The notes under the pieces are model-generated. The model made no database searches. It was not told the origin of the DNA and saw only the letters and a list, made by a program, of their open reading frames with translations. From Gymnothorax reevesii (taxonomy: Eukaryota; Chordata; Actinopteri; Anguilliformes; Muraenidae): a stretch of DNA of 64,000 nt. Positions 29,066 through 38,817 of this stretch are shown piece after piece (the first letter of the stretch is position 1; each line of letters opens with the position of its first letter). The stretch is taken from contig CM056573.1 of assembly GCA_029721435.1 (NCBI GenBank), positions 379,501 to 443,500 of the forward strand. Reading direction: 5' to 3'. Position numbers and translations under genes: made by a program.

Positions 29066-29402
29066 GAAAAGAATTGAGACAGTAAAGTAGTAGGAGAAAT
29101 TGCAAGAAGATGACCAGACCTGCCATTCTGTTCAAGACCTGTGACGTTTCTTTTGTGGATTTCTTTGACTGTGTTTGAGCATTTTCTTCATCCAGGACAT
29201 CACCAAGCCACCCCACTAAAAAGGGACTGTAATTATTTCTGTTTTTTCTTATTTATCAATCTTGGTCTTTAGTTGTAGGTTGTTATTAGTCTTTGTCTTC
29301 GTTAAAAATTAAATGTGTTTTAGTTGTTAAAACTGTGTTTGTCATCCCTTGCTGTTGCTGTTGTGTTATAAATGTAATAACAAATTGGGGCCATAACAAA
29401 AT

Positions 29403-29420
29403 TGGGGGCTCATCCGGGAT
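29403..29420 (+). promoter_or_regulatory. primer-binding site, tRNA-Pro type
   Basis: TGGGGGCTCATCCGGGAT, four bases after the LTR. It differs at one base from the 18-nt site complementary to the 3' end of tRNA-Pro used by many retroelements (G in place of A at position 10). Confidence 0.8.
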
Positions 29421-29512
29421 AGACCATTGTGTGAGTAATTTATTGAAAATCTAACATTCCAAATTCTGAAATTGTTTTTGTGAATTTTCCTAGATATATA
29501 TTGACAACAGCA

Positions 29513-32500
29513 ATGGATGATTTCTTGGCATCACCAACCGTAGGGGTTTTGAAGTCTTTTAAAAAGACAGAACTGCTAGAAATTTGCAGACAGTTGGAGC
29601 TGACAGAGGTAAAACCAGCCATGCGAAAAGCAAGACTGGCTAGAGAGATAGTTGAATATTACATTGATGAAAATGTGTTTGCACCAGGAGATCTGGAACA
29701 GTTTCCAGTGGAAAATCCAAATATAGAAATGGAACTTAAATTAAAAATGCTAGAGATTGAAAGGGAGGAAAGAGAAAAAGAAAGGGAGGAAAAAGAGAAA
29801 GAAAGGGAAGAAAGAGAAAAAGAAAGGGAGGAAAAAGAGAAACAAAGAGAATTTGAGAGGGAAGAAAAAGAAAAACAAAGGCAGTTTGAGTTAGAAAAAT
29901 TAGCAAGAGAAGAAAAACAAAGAGAATTTGAGTTAGAAAAATTTGCAAGACAGAGAGATTTTGAATTAGAGAAATTCGATAGAGAAGAAAGACTCCAAAT
30001 GGAGCAACTAAAAATTAAAATAGCAATGAAAAATAAATTTTGTGCTAGTCAGGAGGTAAAACTGGTGCCTCCATTTTCGGAAAAGGATGTTGACAACTAT
30101 TTCCAATGTTTTGAAAAGGTAGCAAAGAGTTGCCAGTGGCCAAAGGAACACTGGCCTCTGATGTTGCAAACTGTCCTCAAGGGTAAAGCTCAACAAGCCT
30201 ATTCGGCTTTGTCTGCAGATGATTCCTCTGATTATGAGGTTGTCAAAAAGGTTATTTTGAGAGCTTATGAGTTGGTTCCAGAGGCTTACCGACAGAAATT
30301 CAGAGGTCTGAAGAAATCTGAAAATCAGACTTATGTTGAATTTGCTAATGAGAAGCAGGTTTGCTTTGAGCGCTGGTGTACTTCTATGGAGGTCAAGGAT
30401 GATTTCAACTCACTAAAAGAGATGGTGTTAGTTGAAGAATTCAAGAACTGTGTTAAGGATGATGTTAAGACCTACCTTAATGAGAAGCAAGCACTGAACT
30501 TGCAATCAGCTGCCAAATTTGCAGATGAATATGTTCTCACTCATAAGTCCAAATTTCAGTCTAGCAGTAACAATAAATGGTCCCAATTTCAGAAAAAGGG
30601 TTACGGTGATACCCAAGATTCCTCACCCAAAGACAAAGACAAATCTGGTGATGGTGCTCAGAAATCCAGTAATAGGTCTGATCAAAGTGTGAAAGCTGAC
30701 AGTGACAAAAGTGGTCTAGTTTGCAGTTATTGCAAGAAATCTGGTCATGTTACAACTAACTGTTGGTTCCTTAAAGCTAAGAAAGAAAAAGAAAAGGATA
30801 CCAAACCAAATGCCTTTGTGAAAACAAGGTTAGAAACCCCTGTAGTAGATAACCAATCTGCTAAATTGCCTGCTTCTTGTGGGGCTAAAAAGCCTAATAC
30901 AGCTGACTTTGTGAGGGAGGAATTTCTTCCATTTGTGTCAGAGGGATTTGTGGCTCTGAATGAGCATACTACTCCTGTCCCCATATATATCCTAAGGGAT
31001 ACCGGAGCTTCTCAGTCACTTTTGTTGATGGACTCCTTGGAGTTACGTGATGAGACCGCTTCAGGGGATTTCATACTTGTACAAGGTATTGAAGGGAGGA
31101 CTGTATCTGTACCCCTGCGCTCTATATTCTTGAAGTCAGATTTAGTTACAGGACAGGTAAAGGTGGGACTTATGTCAAGTCTACCTATAAAGGGTGTTTC
31201 TCTGTTGCTAGGCAATGACCTGGCTGGGGGCAAAGTAGTTCCCCCTGTACATCTTACTTCACAGCCGAGCACTGAAAATGGGGATGAGGACCCATCTCTG
31301 TATCCTTCTTGCGCAGTGACTCGTGCTATGGCCAAGAAGGCTAAAGAAGATGATGTTGTGGTGCCGTCCAGTACATTGAATAGTCAGGACTCAGGTGGTT
31401 CGCCTCATGACTCTGATTGGCCTACTATGGTTTCTCCGTTTGAGGACTTATCAGATACTTTTATCAGTTCTCTATTCAGCCAGCCGGATGGGTCTGGTGA
31501 TTCTGATGTGTCTGGAGACTTGTCTCTGTCCAGAAAGCGGTTGATTGAGGAGCAAACTAATGATCCTGAAATTGGTGTACTAAAGAGGAGAGCCCTTCCT
31601 GAAAAAGAAATAGATGCAGTTCCAGTTGGGTATTATCTCAAGGATGGTGTGTTGATGCGGAAGTGGCGCCCTCCTGATATCCCTGCCAATGCAGATTGGG
31701 CAGTGGTCAGGCAAATTGTTGTTCCGAAGGTCTATAGGAATGAGATCTTAACAATGGCTCATAGTTTACCTTTAGGAGGTCATCTTGGTGTTAACAAGAC
31801 TGTTGATAAGATCATGAAACACTTCTTTTGGCCTGGGCTTCGGAAAGACGTTTCCAACTTTTGCAAAACCTGTCACACTTGTCAGGTAGTTGGAAAACAC
31901 CAGTTAGACCCACCTGTAGCTCCATTGCAGCCTATCCCAGCATTTGGGGAGCCATTCTCTAGGGTCATTGTTGATTGCGTTGGTCCATTACCCAAGACTA
32001 GATCTGGAAATCAGTACTTGTTGACAATCATGTGTGCATCTACCAGATTCCCCGAAGCCATACCTCTACGTAACATCAAGGCAACTGCAATCTCGAAGGC
32101 TTTGATAAAGTTCTTCACGTTGTTTGGCCTTCCCAGGGAAATTCAGTCAGACCAAGGTAGCAATTTCACTTCAGGATTGTTTCAGCAGGTTGTGTATGAA
32201 CTAGGTGCAAAACAGATTCTTTCTAGTGCCTATCATCCAGAAAGTCAGGGTGCCTTAGAGCGGTTTCATTCCACTCTCAAGACAATGATGAGGACTTATT
32301 GTTATGACCATGAGAAAGACTGGGATGAAGGGGTTCATTTGCTGTTGTTTGCAGCTAGAGAAGCAGTGCAGGAGTCTACTGGATTCAGTCCATTTGAGCT
32401 AGTGTTTGGTCATGAAGTGAGAGGACCTTTGCTATTATTGAGTGAACAATGGCAAGAGGAAGAGCCGCAAATCAGTCTGTTAGACTATGTTAGCAAGTTC

Positions 32501-34348
32501 AAGGAAAGATTGCGTGCAGCTTGTGACCTTGCCAAAGAGAACTTGAAATCAAGTCAGGGAAAAATGAAAACTTGGTATGATCATAAGGCTAGAAGCCGTG
32601 AGTTTAAACCAGGAGAAATGGTCCTTGTGTTGTTTCCCTTGCAGTCCAATCCATTGCAGGCTAGATTTCATGGTCCTTATGAAATTCTGACAAAACTCAA
32701 TGATCTCAATTACATTGTGAAGACTCCAGATAGGAGAAAACCAAAACAATTGTGTCATATTAACATGCTAAAGCCTTATCATGACAGAAATGCTAGGGTT
32801 GCAGCTGTCACTTCAGATTCTCCAATGGTCGAAACGTGTGAAGATGAGGGGGAGTTTCAAGATGATGAACCAAGAATTAAAGCTGAAGTTCTTTCATGTA
32901 AATTGTCAAACACTGAAGTGTTGCAAAATCTTGATGTAAAACTCCAGCACTTAGAACCCTCACAGAGAGATCAGTTTGAAAGGTTGATCAAGAAATATGA
33001 GGATTTGTTTCCTGATGTTCCAAAGAGAGTTACTATAGCCTCTCATGATGTAGATGTTGGTGATGCCAAATCAATAAAACAGCATCCGTACCGGATGAAT
33101 CCTGAAAAGAGAAAGATTGCTGAGAAAGAGGTTGAGTACATGTTAAAACATGATATTATCAGACCCTCCAACTCCGATTGGAGTTCACCCTGTGTGCTAG
33201 TTCCAAAACCTGATGGAAGTACTAGATTCTGTACAGATTATCGCAAAGTCAATGCTGTAACTAGAACTGATGTGTTTCCAATACCTAGGATTGATGATTG
33301 TATTGATAGTGTAGGGCAAGCAAAGTTTCTGACCAAGATTGATTTATTGAAGGGTTATTGGTGTGTGCCTTTAACTGAGAGGGCCAAGAGCATCTCTGCT
33401 TTTGCCACACCATCTGGATTGTACCAGTATGAAGTCCTACCCTTTGGCATGAAAAATGCCCCAGCCACGTTCCAAAGGATGATACAGTCTACAATCGCCG
33501 GATTGCCACACACGGGTGCATACATCGATGACCTGATCACATGGAGTGACTCCTGGGAAGAACATCTAAAAGATGTAGAGACGTTGTTCCAGCGCCTGAC
33601 CCAGGCTAACCTGACTGTTAACCTGAACAAGAGTGACTTTGGTTGTGCTACTGTCACCTATCTTGGCTACGTCATAGGCCAGGGTAAGGTGGCACCCATA
33701 AATGCTAAAGTCCAAGCCATCATGGACTTTCCAGTTCCTGACAACAAAAAAGCTTTGCGCCGCTTCCTTGGAATGATCGGGTACTACCGCAAGTTCTGCA
33801 AGAACTTTGCTGAGATTGCTCTCAGTCTAACTAACCAACTGAAGAAAGGCGTAAAGTTCACCTGGGATGATGCATGCCAGAGAGCCTTCGATCGCCTGAA
33901 GTCTCTGCTGTGTCACTTCCCCGTGCTCAAATCTCCTGACTTCAACAAACCGTTCTCCATCGCGGTCGATGCTAGCGACCAAGCTTGTGGATCTGTGCTC
34001 CTACAGAGAAGTGACTCTGATGACATTGAGCATCCCGTGGCATACTTCTCCAGGAAGTTCAATCGCCACCAAAGGAACTATTCCACAATAGAGAAGGAAC
34101 TGTTGGCTCTGGTCCTTTCTTTACAACACTTTGAGGTTTATGTTTGTACAGGACAAAAGCCAATGATTGTGTACACTGACCACAATCCGTTAATGTTTTT
34201 GAGTAAGATGAAAAACAAGAATCGGAGATTGTTGAATTGGAGTTTGATTTTACAGGAGTTTGACTTGGAAATTAAGCATGTGAAGGGTACAGACAATGTA
34301 ATTGCTGATTGCTTATCCCGTGTTTCAATGTATATATCATGTGTTTGA
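29513..34348 (+). CDS. Gmr1-like gag-pol polyprotein, integrase before reverse transcriptase
   Basis: One uninterrupted frame of 1611 codons. The ATG at 29513 is chosen because the same frame only offers a GTG upstream at 29480. Order: N-terminal helix (LLEICRQLELTEVKPAMRK), a Glu/Lys/Arg-rich coiled coil (about residues 80-170), capsid-like region with SCAN-like text (30066-30553), CCHC knuckle CSYCKKSGHVTTNC (about 404), protease DTGAS (496-500), integrase zinc finger with HxxxC-type CHTCQ (about 750-795), and integrase core with VDCVGPLP, QSDQGSNF and the Glu of QGALERFH. A GPY module (FHGPYEIL) comes next, then reverse transcriptase with LPFGMKNAPATFQRM and catalytic YIDD (1337-1340), then RNase H (VDASDQACG, EKELLAL, YTDHNPL) ending RVSMYISCV. 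No chromodomain. All catalytic residues are present. No gag-pol frameshift exists, so a single polyprotein is expected. Confidence 0.95.
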   Translation: MDDFLASPTVGVLKSFKKTELLEICRQLELTEVKPAMRKARLAREIVEYYIDENVFAPGDLEQFPVENPNIEMELKLKMLEIEREEREKEREEKEKEREEREKEREEKEKQREFEREEKEKQRQFELEKLAREEKQREFELEKFARQRDFELEKFDREERLQMEQLKIKIAMKNKFCASQEVKLVPPFSEKDVDNYFQCFEKVAKSCQWPKEHWPLMLQTVLKGKAQQAYSALSADDSSDYEVVKKVILRAYELVPEAYRQKFRGLKKSENQTYVEFANEKQVCFERWCTSMEVKDDFNSLKEMVLVEEFKNCVKDDVKTYLNEKQALNLQSAAKFADEYVLTHKSKFQSSSNNKWSQFQKKGYGDTQDSSPKDKDKSGDGAQKSSNRSDQSVKADSDKSGLVCSYCKKSGHVTTNCWFLKAKKEKEKDTKPNAFVKTRLETPVVDNQSAKLPASCGAKKPNTADFVREEFLPFVSEGFVALNEHTTPVPIYILRDTGASQSLLLMDSLELRDETASGDFILVQGIEGRTVSVPLRSIFLKSDLVTGQVKVGLMSSLPIKGVSLLLGNDLAGGKVVPPVHLTSQPSTENGDEDPSLYPSCAVTRAMAKKAKEDDVVVPSSTLNSQDSGGSPHDSDWPTMVSPFEDLSDTFISSLFSQPDGSGDSDVSGDLSLSRKRLIEEQTNDPEIGVLKRRALPEKEIDAVPVGYYLKDGVLMRKWRPPDIPANADWAVVRQIVVPKVYRNEILTMAHSLPLGGHLGVNKTVDKIMKHFFWPGLRKDVSNFCKTCHTCQVVGKHQLDPPVAPLQPIPAFGEPFSRVIVDCVGPLPKTRSGNQYLLTIMCASTRFPEAIPLRNIKATAISKALIKFFTLFGLPREIQSDQGSNFTSGLFQQVVYELGAKQILSSAYHPESQGALERFHSTLKTMMRTYCYDHEKDWDEGVHLLLFAAREAVQESTGFSPFELVFGHEVRGPLLLLSEQWQEEEPQISLLDYVSKFKERLRAACDLAKENLKSSQGKMKTWYDHKARSREFKPGEMVLVLFPLQSNPLQARFHGPYEILTKLNDLNYIVKTPDRRKPKQLCHINMLKPYHDRNARVAAVTSDSPMVETCEDEGEFQDDEPRIKAEVLSCKLSNTEVLQNLDVKLQHLEPSQRDQFERLIKKYEDLFPDVPKRVTIASHDVDVGDAKSIKQHPYRMNPEKRKIAEKEVEYMLKHDIIRPSNSDWSSPCVLVPKPDGSTRFCTDYRKVNAVTRTDVFPIPRIDDCIDSVGQAKFLTKIDLLKGYWCVPLTERAKSISAFATPSGLYQYEVLPFGMKNAPATFQRMIQSTIAGLPHTGAYIDDLITWSDSWEEHLKDVETLFQRLTQANLTVNLNKSDFGCATVTYLGYVIGQGKVAPINAKVQAIMDFPVPDNKKALRRFLGMIGYYRKFCKNFAEIALSLTNQLKKGVKFTWDDACQRAFDRLKSLLCHFPVLKSPDFNKPFSIAVDASDQACGSVLLQRSDSDDIEHPVAYFSRKFNRHQRNYSTIEKELLALVLSLQHFEVYVCTGQKPMIVYTDHNPLMFLSKMKNKNRRLLNWSLILQEFDLEIKHVKGTDNVIADCLSRVSMYISCV

Positions 34349-34444
34349 ATATTGTATGATATGTATATATAGACAAGTGTTCACTTAACCATTTTGTATT
34401 GAAAAGAAAAATTTTGCCTTTATGAGTCAAAATTTTTCCCTTTT

Positions 34445-34454
34445 GGAATGGAGG
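34445..34454 (+). promoter_or_regulatory. polypurine tract of the Gmr1-like element
   Basis: GGAATGGAGG directly before the TG of the 3' LTR. Confidence 0.7.
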
Positions 34455-34949
34455 TGTAATGTGAATATAGGCCACTAGATGGCAGTATTTACCTTTTTTT
34501 GTTAAGCTCAGACTGGAGTCATGTTTAGACATGTCCTGGACATGTCTGGGGCAAGTCTCAGAAAATTAAAAAAAAGAGGTCTAAATGTGGGTGGGGTCTG
34601 CAAAAGAGTATATAAGGAAAAGAATTGAGACAGTAAAGTAGTAGGAGAAATTGCAAGAAGATGACCAGACCTGCCATTCTGTTCAAGACCTGTGACGTTT
34701 CTTTTGTGGATTTCTTTGACTGTGTTTGAGCATTTTCTTCATCCAGGACATCACCAAGCCACCCCACTAAAAAGGGACTGTAATTATTTCTGTTTTTTCT
34801 TATTTATCAATCTTGGTCTTTAGTTGTAGGTTGTTATTAGTCTTTGTCTTCGTTAAAAATTAAATGTGTTTTAGTTGTTAAAACTGTGTTTGTCATCCCT
34901 TGCTGTTGCTGTTGTGTTATAAATGTAATAACAAATTGGGGCCATAACA
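34455..34949 (+). repeat. 3' LTR of the Gmr1-like element
   Basis: I saw no substitution or indel against 28904-29398. The p53 decamers recur at 34527-34558 and the TATA box at 34609-34616. Here they face the 3' flank, so they could drive outward plus-strand transcription. Confidence 0.93.
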
Positions 34950-35271
34950 CCTTGTTTAAACATGTGTCATGGTGTGGTCTCTCTTTGCTTGTGACTTCAT
35001 GATGTTTGTAATCATCATAGATTTTTTAAAAAGTGCAACACAATCTTATAATAGCCTTGGATTATGCTTGTGCTGTGAGGTTTCAGCCTCCACGTGCTTA
35101 TTTTAACCAGTGAACAGGTACGTATTTGAATTATATTGTAACTTTTATGTATTGCATATTTCTAACGTATTTTTTGACCTAGGGGTAGAAGTGCTTATGA
35201 ACTGAGCAGTGAAAATGCGTATAAACGCATAAAAACTCATAACCCGCATAAGGTTATATTATTTGGTTTTT

Positions 35272-35570
35272 GTTTAGGAAGAGGATTTGTTCCACGGTGC
35301 AAGGGCCGAGTCTGTTTCTCTTCTCGGAGATAATTTCTCCTGCCTTGGAGAAAATCCTCTCAATGGAACAGAGGAAGCTGGAGTGCACAGAAACTGTAGT
35401 GCAAGTCGATAAAGTATTCCCACACGGAAGAATGTCCCCTCTGCCTCGCTGGCCACATGTCTTTCAATATGCCGTTCGCTGTCCACCGCACGAAATCACC
35501 ACCAATACGCCTCACGAATCCTGCCAGTGCTTTACTGCCGTATTAACCTTTTGAATTTCTACCAAAGCAG
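35272..35570 (-). pseudogene. hAT transposase C-terminal remnant
   Basis: On the minus strand 35370-35272 reads SIERIFSKAGEIISEKRNRL then EQILFLNKN, the classic hAT dimerisation motif (normally SxERxFSxAG). Upstream, in another frame, is weak transposase-like text up to about 35570. Everything N-terminal to it is lost, so the protein is dead. It identifies the host element as hAT. Confidence 0.75.
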
Positions 35571-35689
35571 TGACATCGCGAACAAAGCCTTGGACGTCAT
35601 TGATTAAGTGACTCCAGCCAAACAAATCAAGCCGCCGTCCTTTAAGACACATGCGCCGGAGCTTCAAACGGACCATCACTAGCAATTGC

Positions 35690-36100
35690 TTTTTCATATA
35701 GGGCTAGGAAGGGTCAGATGGCTTTTTCCTTCAATAAAGGAAATTAAACACAAAATGCAGTTTATCAGGAGGTTTGGGTTATCCCTGTCGAATACTGAAA
35801 TTAGTTTGATTATCTGGAACATTTAAGTGCGACAAATATGCAAAAATAAAGTTAGTCGAAGGGGTCAAGTAGTTCTTCACAGCACTGTACAATAGCCTAC
35901 AGCCTGTGATTTACATTCACCGCTGCAAGGTTGGCCTCTAGATGCCAGAACCAATCAGAAGCCTGAAAATATTCCCCATTGATTTGTAGTTTGGTCAAAA
36001 AAGCAAAAATAAATAAATAAATAAACTGCATTGTAACAGGGTGGGAAAAAGTCATAGCACTGCTACCAGTTGCACTTTGGTTCCACTGACTGGTGAGAAC
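35690..36100. other. stretch without recognised gene
   Basis: AT-rich intergenic sequence with a short AAATAAATAAATAAATAAA run near 36010. Nothing else recognised. Confidence 0.5.
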
Positions 36101-36104
36101 TTAA

Positions 36105-36805
36105 AGGAGTTGAGTCACGTGAACTGTGCATGCTCAGAACTTTGAAAACTGTTCATCCTAACAAGAAATCAAAATCAAGGCGTTCGTGACTTATCTTCCA
36201 AAAATCCGTTTCCATCGGCGCTCTACGTTCTTCAATTTCTTGTATATATATATATTTTAGTTCCTTGAACTTTAGTTCCTTTTGTTTTGGGTATTTTTTG
36301 TCCAGTATAGGTCGAGTAACTAGAAGTTTTAGCGTCCTCTCGAAGGATGTCCTTTTCGCCTACTGCATTGGCATAGAGCACCACAGAAGCGATCTACAGT
36401 CTTGCAAGGGCAACCAGTCCTCTTTCGTCCAAATTTTGTAGAGCATGTGCTCTTACGTCGGCAAAAATCCTCGTTCGGCTGATCGAGTTCGTCTGTGTTT
36501 TTTTCTTACTGTATAGAAAGCAGATGGCAGTGCTACATGAAGGCGCTCGAATTTCTTTCCCCGGCCAACAAATATGTTTGAAAACAAGATCATTCGCATA
36601 GAAATCAGATACTTACGGAAAGTGGCGCGCTTGCACCAGTAATTGAAGTCATTCCTAGTCTTATGCAGTCTTTATTTAGTCCCGAGAGATTCACGTCCTG
36701 CGAGCTCTGTATCCTACGAGTCACCGCAGGTGTGAAAGCCTGTCTGTTTATCAGATTTGCATATGTCACCTCCTGAGCATGCGCATTCACCGTGACACAG
36801 CTCCT
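36105..36805. mobile_element. 701-bp MITE with TTAA duplication (Kolobok- or piggyBac-like)
   Basis: TTAA flanks both sides (36101-36104 and 36806-36809). The inverted ends are AGGAGTTGAGTCACG and, inverted, AGGAGCTGTGTCACGG, and the similarity continues through GCATGCTCAG. TTAA duplications are made by piggyBac and Kolobok transposases. The AGG start fits Kolobok better. No protein is encoded. Confidence 0.7.
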
Positions 36806-37409
36806 TTAAGCTTCACATGAAATGTTCTGTGACCATCCTTCAGTTATTCTGCCTGGTGTTACCCGTATCAGCTCCGATGTTTCCTGATGTAGTGCATGTC
36901 CAAATAAATTACTACTAAAACAACAGGAATGTATCACTACATTTAATCAACTTCACTGTTAAAACAAGTATAAAGGAGTTTTCAATTCCATTTTCCATTC
37001 ATCATCACACTTCCGTCTTGAAGTATAATTTTAATTGGCACCTCTTGGCAATAAATTCAGAATGCTTTTGTCATTTGCAAGAAAACAGACACGTAAAACA
37101 TGTTCTTACAAGTACAAAGTACTCATTGGATTTTACTGACACATGAATTTGGCAAGGAAATGTAGGGAGAGGAAGGAGCGGAGAGCTGGCATAAGCCCAG
37201 ATGAAGTCAGCCGTTTGTGTTCCACAGCCCCCCAGAGACAGTGAAATCGGCACAGGGAGACAGGAGGGTAACCGCGGTGGGAAAGATTTCACGGTCGTGG
37301 AGGACCACGCCAAACATGCAGCTAGTTTGTTGTTTCTGATGTGACATCATTTTGGTGGGAGCATTTTTGATACATGGCCCATGACAAGTTTGCGGGGAAT
37401 GAGATTGGG

Positions 37410-37595
37410 ATGGACTTGAGGTCACAATGACTTTGACTTTTGACCTTTAACCACTAAAATCTAATCAATTCATCCTCGAGTCCAAGCGGATGTCTGCCAA
37501 ATTTGAAAAAATTCCCTCAAGGTGTTCCTGAGATAATCGCATGCATCAGTATGGGAGGGAAGGACAGATGGACAGACACCCCAAAACATAACACC
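37410..37595. repeat. dispersed repeat with TTTGACCTTTAACC and TGGACAGAC words
   Basis: The run TTTGACTTTTGACCTTTAAC, then AAATTTGAAAAAATTCCCTC and GGACAGATGGACAGAC, matches a repeat very common in fish, as I remember it. It directly precedes the next MITE. Confidence 0.5.
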
Positions 37596-37605
37596 GCACA
37601 CACAG

Positions 37606-38141
37606 ACTGCATAAAAAGATGAATGCAGCACCCGGGTCTGAAAAGTGAAACCAATGCAGAAATCTCTTAAAACTTCATTCCATGTCATCGCCAGCAGTTG
37701 GCGACGTTGGTGGTTGCCGAAAGAAGTTCAATGCTCCAGAAGTCTATGAGAAAATGACCATACTTTCCCACGTAATTTATTATTTCAATAGTGATTTTCC
37801 ACATTATGTTATGGTATCTATCGCAAGTTTCGAGTCTCCGTCAAAATAATACGATGTTCATTTTTGGAAATAATGGTCCCAAATAGACTAGAATAAAGGA
37901 TAAAGTCAGATATGCCTTGGGGGCGTGGCTATCCTCGGGTCCTCGTCAGATATGGTCAGATCCACCCGCAGATCCACCCCTCGCTCCTCCCTTGATATTC
38001 AATTTACGCTCTCATCCAATAGGAATCACATCCGGTTTCAAAATGACACTGTTCAAATTGCCAAAATCGAGGCTTCTTAAATGGTATTCTGAAACTAATG
38101 GGTGACGTCACGGTTGCTTCATCCATCTTTTTATACAGTCT
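37606..38141. mobile_element. 536-bp MITE, copy 1 (AGACTGTATAAAAAGATG ends)
   Basis: The left end is AGACTGCATAAAAAGATG and the right end CATCTTTTTATACAGTCT. The whole unit recurs at 40689-41223 in the same orientation, including the blocks GGGGCGTGGCTATCCTC, CCAATAGGAATC and GGGTGACGTCAC. It lies between ddo and the upstream repeats. Confidence 0.85.
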
Positions 38142-38817
38142 ATGGCCTCAAGCCACTGCTATCGCCAGCATGGAAGCATAAATTAATCACTCCTTCAGTT
38201 GGTTTATCTAGAGTTTGAACAAAAACAAGCCTACACTTCAGGGCTGGGATAAGGTTTGCATAAGTGAAAAGACAATTGTTAATATCCATCATGATGGGCC
38301 TATAAAATCAGTTAGTGAACCATTTCCAGGTAGAAACATACATACATGTATATACAGTTTAATAACACAAAGCACGCGGTGGAGAGGAAAAATGATTAAA
38401 TCTTGTTGTGTATGGGGGTGCTAGGTTGCAAGTTAGAGTGCAGAAGGGTTTGGGTTTTTCAGATTTCCATCAGTGGTTCAGCCACAGACTAAAGAAAATG
38501 GTAGTAGTAGTTTATCCAGAATTAGCAGTTAATCTGGCCAGCGGTGAGATGTCACCGTTGGGTAGATCTGGTTCATTAATGATCAACATAGCAACAGCCT
38601 GCATAAAATAAGCGCAAAAGACACATCAGATAGGTCGGACCACTGCGTTTAACAGTATCTTAAATTGTTACAGTAACGGCCGCAGAAGGACTACAGAAAT
38701 AAACAAGTTTGCCGATTTCACACATCTCTGCAATTCACATCAATCGGCAATTGTCTCCCCAGATGTGACTGCAGTTGTAAGTGCAACATTATGGTAATTC
38801 AGATTATACGGTCATTC
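38142..38817. other. ddo 3' flank
   Basis: Probable 3' UTR and flank of ddo. A minus-strand ATTAAA at 38358-38363 could be its polyadenylation signal. No other gene seen. Confidence 0.4.

Larger units (their letters stand above)
28904..29398 (+). repeat. 5' LTR of the Gmr1-like element
   Basis: TGTAATGTG to CCATAACA. It contains three p53-like decamers (28976-29007), a TATATAAG box (29058-29065) and an ATTAAA-type signal near 29308. It drives transcription of the element. Confidence 0.93.
28904..34949 (+). mobile_element. complete Gmr1-like Ty3/gypsy retrotransposon
   Basis: Two 495-bp LTRs (28904-29398 and 34455-34949) show no difference by eye, with a constant offset of 5551. They are flanked by CCTT on both sides (28900-28903 and 34950-34953). 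Between them are a tRNA-Pro-type primer site, one open gag-pol frame and a purine tract. Pol order is protease, integrase, reverse transcriptase, RNase H, which marks the Gmr1 group of Ty3/gypsy elements described from deuterostomes (Goodwin and Poulter). Identical LTRs and an open frame mean a very recent insertion that may still be active. It sits inside the old hAT element. Confidence 0.93.
28281..35681 (-). mobile_element. hAT element, gutted and filled by later insertions
   Basis: The ends are TAGTGATGGCC and (inverted) GGACCATCACTA, flanked by GCAATTGC on both sides. Without the Gmr1-like element (28904-34953) and the 300-bp MITE only about 1.05 kb remains. That includes a hAT C-terminal dimerisation motif on the minus strand near 35272-35370. 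It is a deletion derivative, probably nonautonomous before the later insertions. Confidence 0.7.

Noticed and set aside
29007..29216. Identical 69-codon minus-strand frames at 29007 and 34558
   Set aside because: They are the same LTR sequence twice. No protein family fits.
29736..29948. Leu/Phe-rich minus-strand frame resembling a membrane protein
   Set aside because: It is the reverse of the Glu/Lys coiled coil in the Gmr1-like gag.
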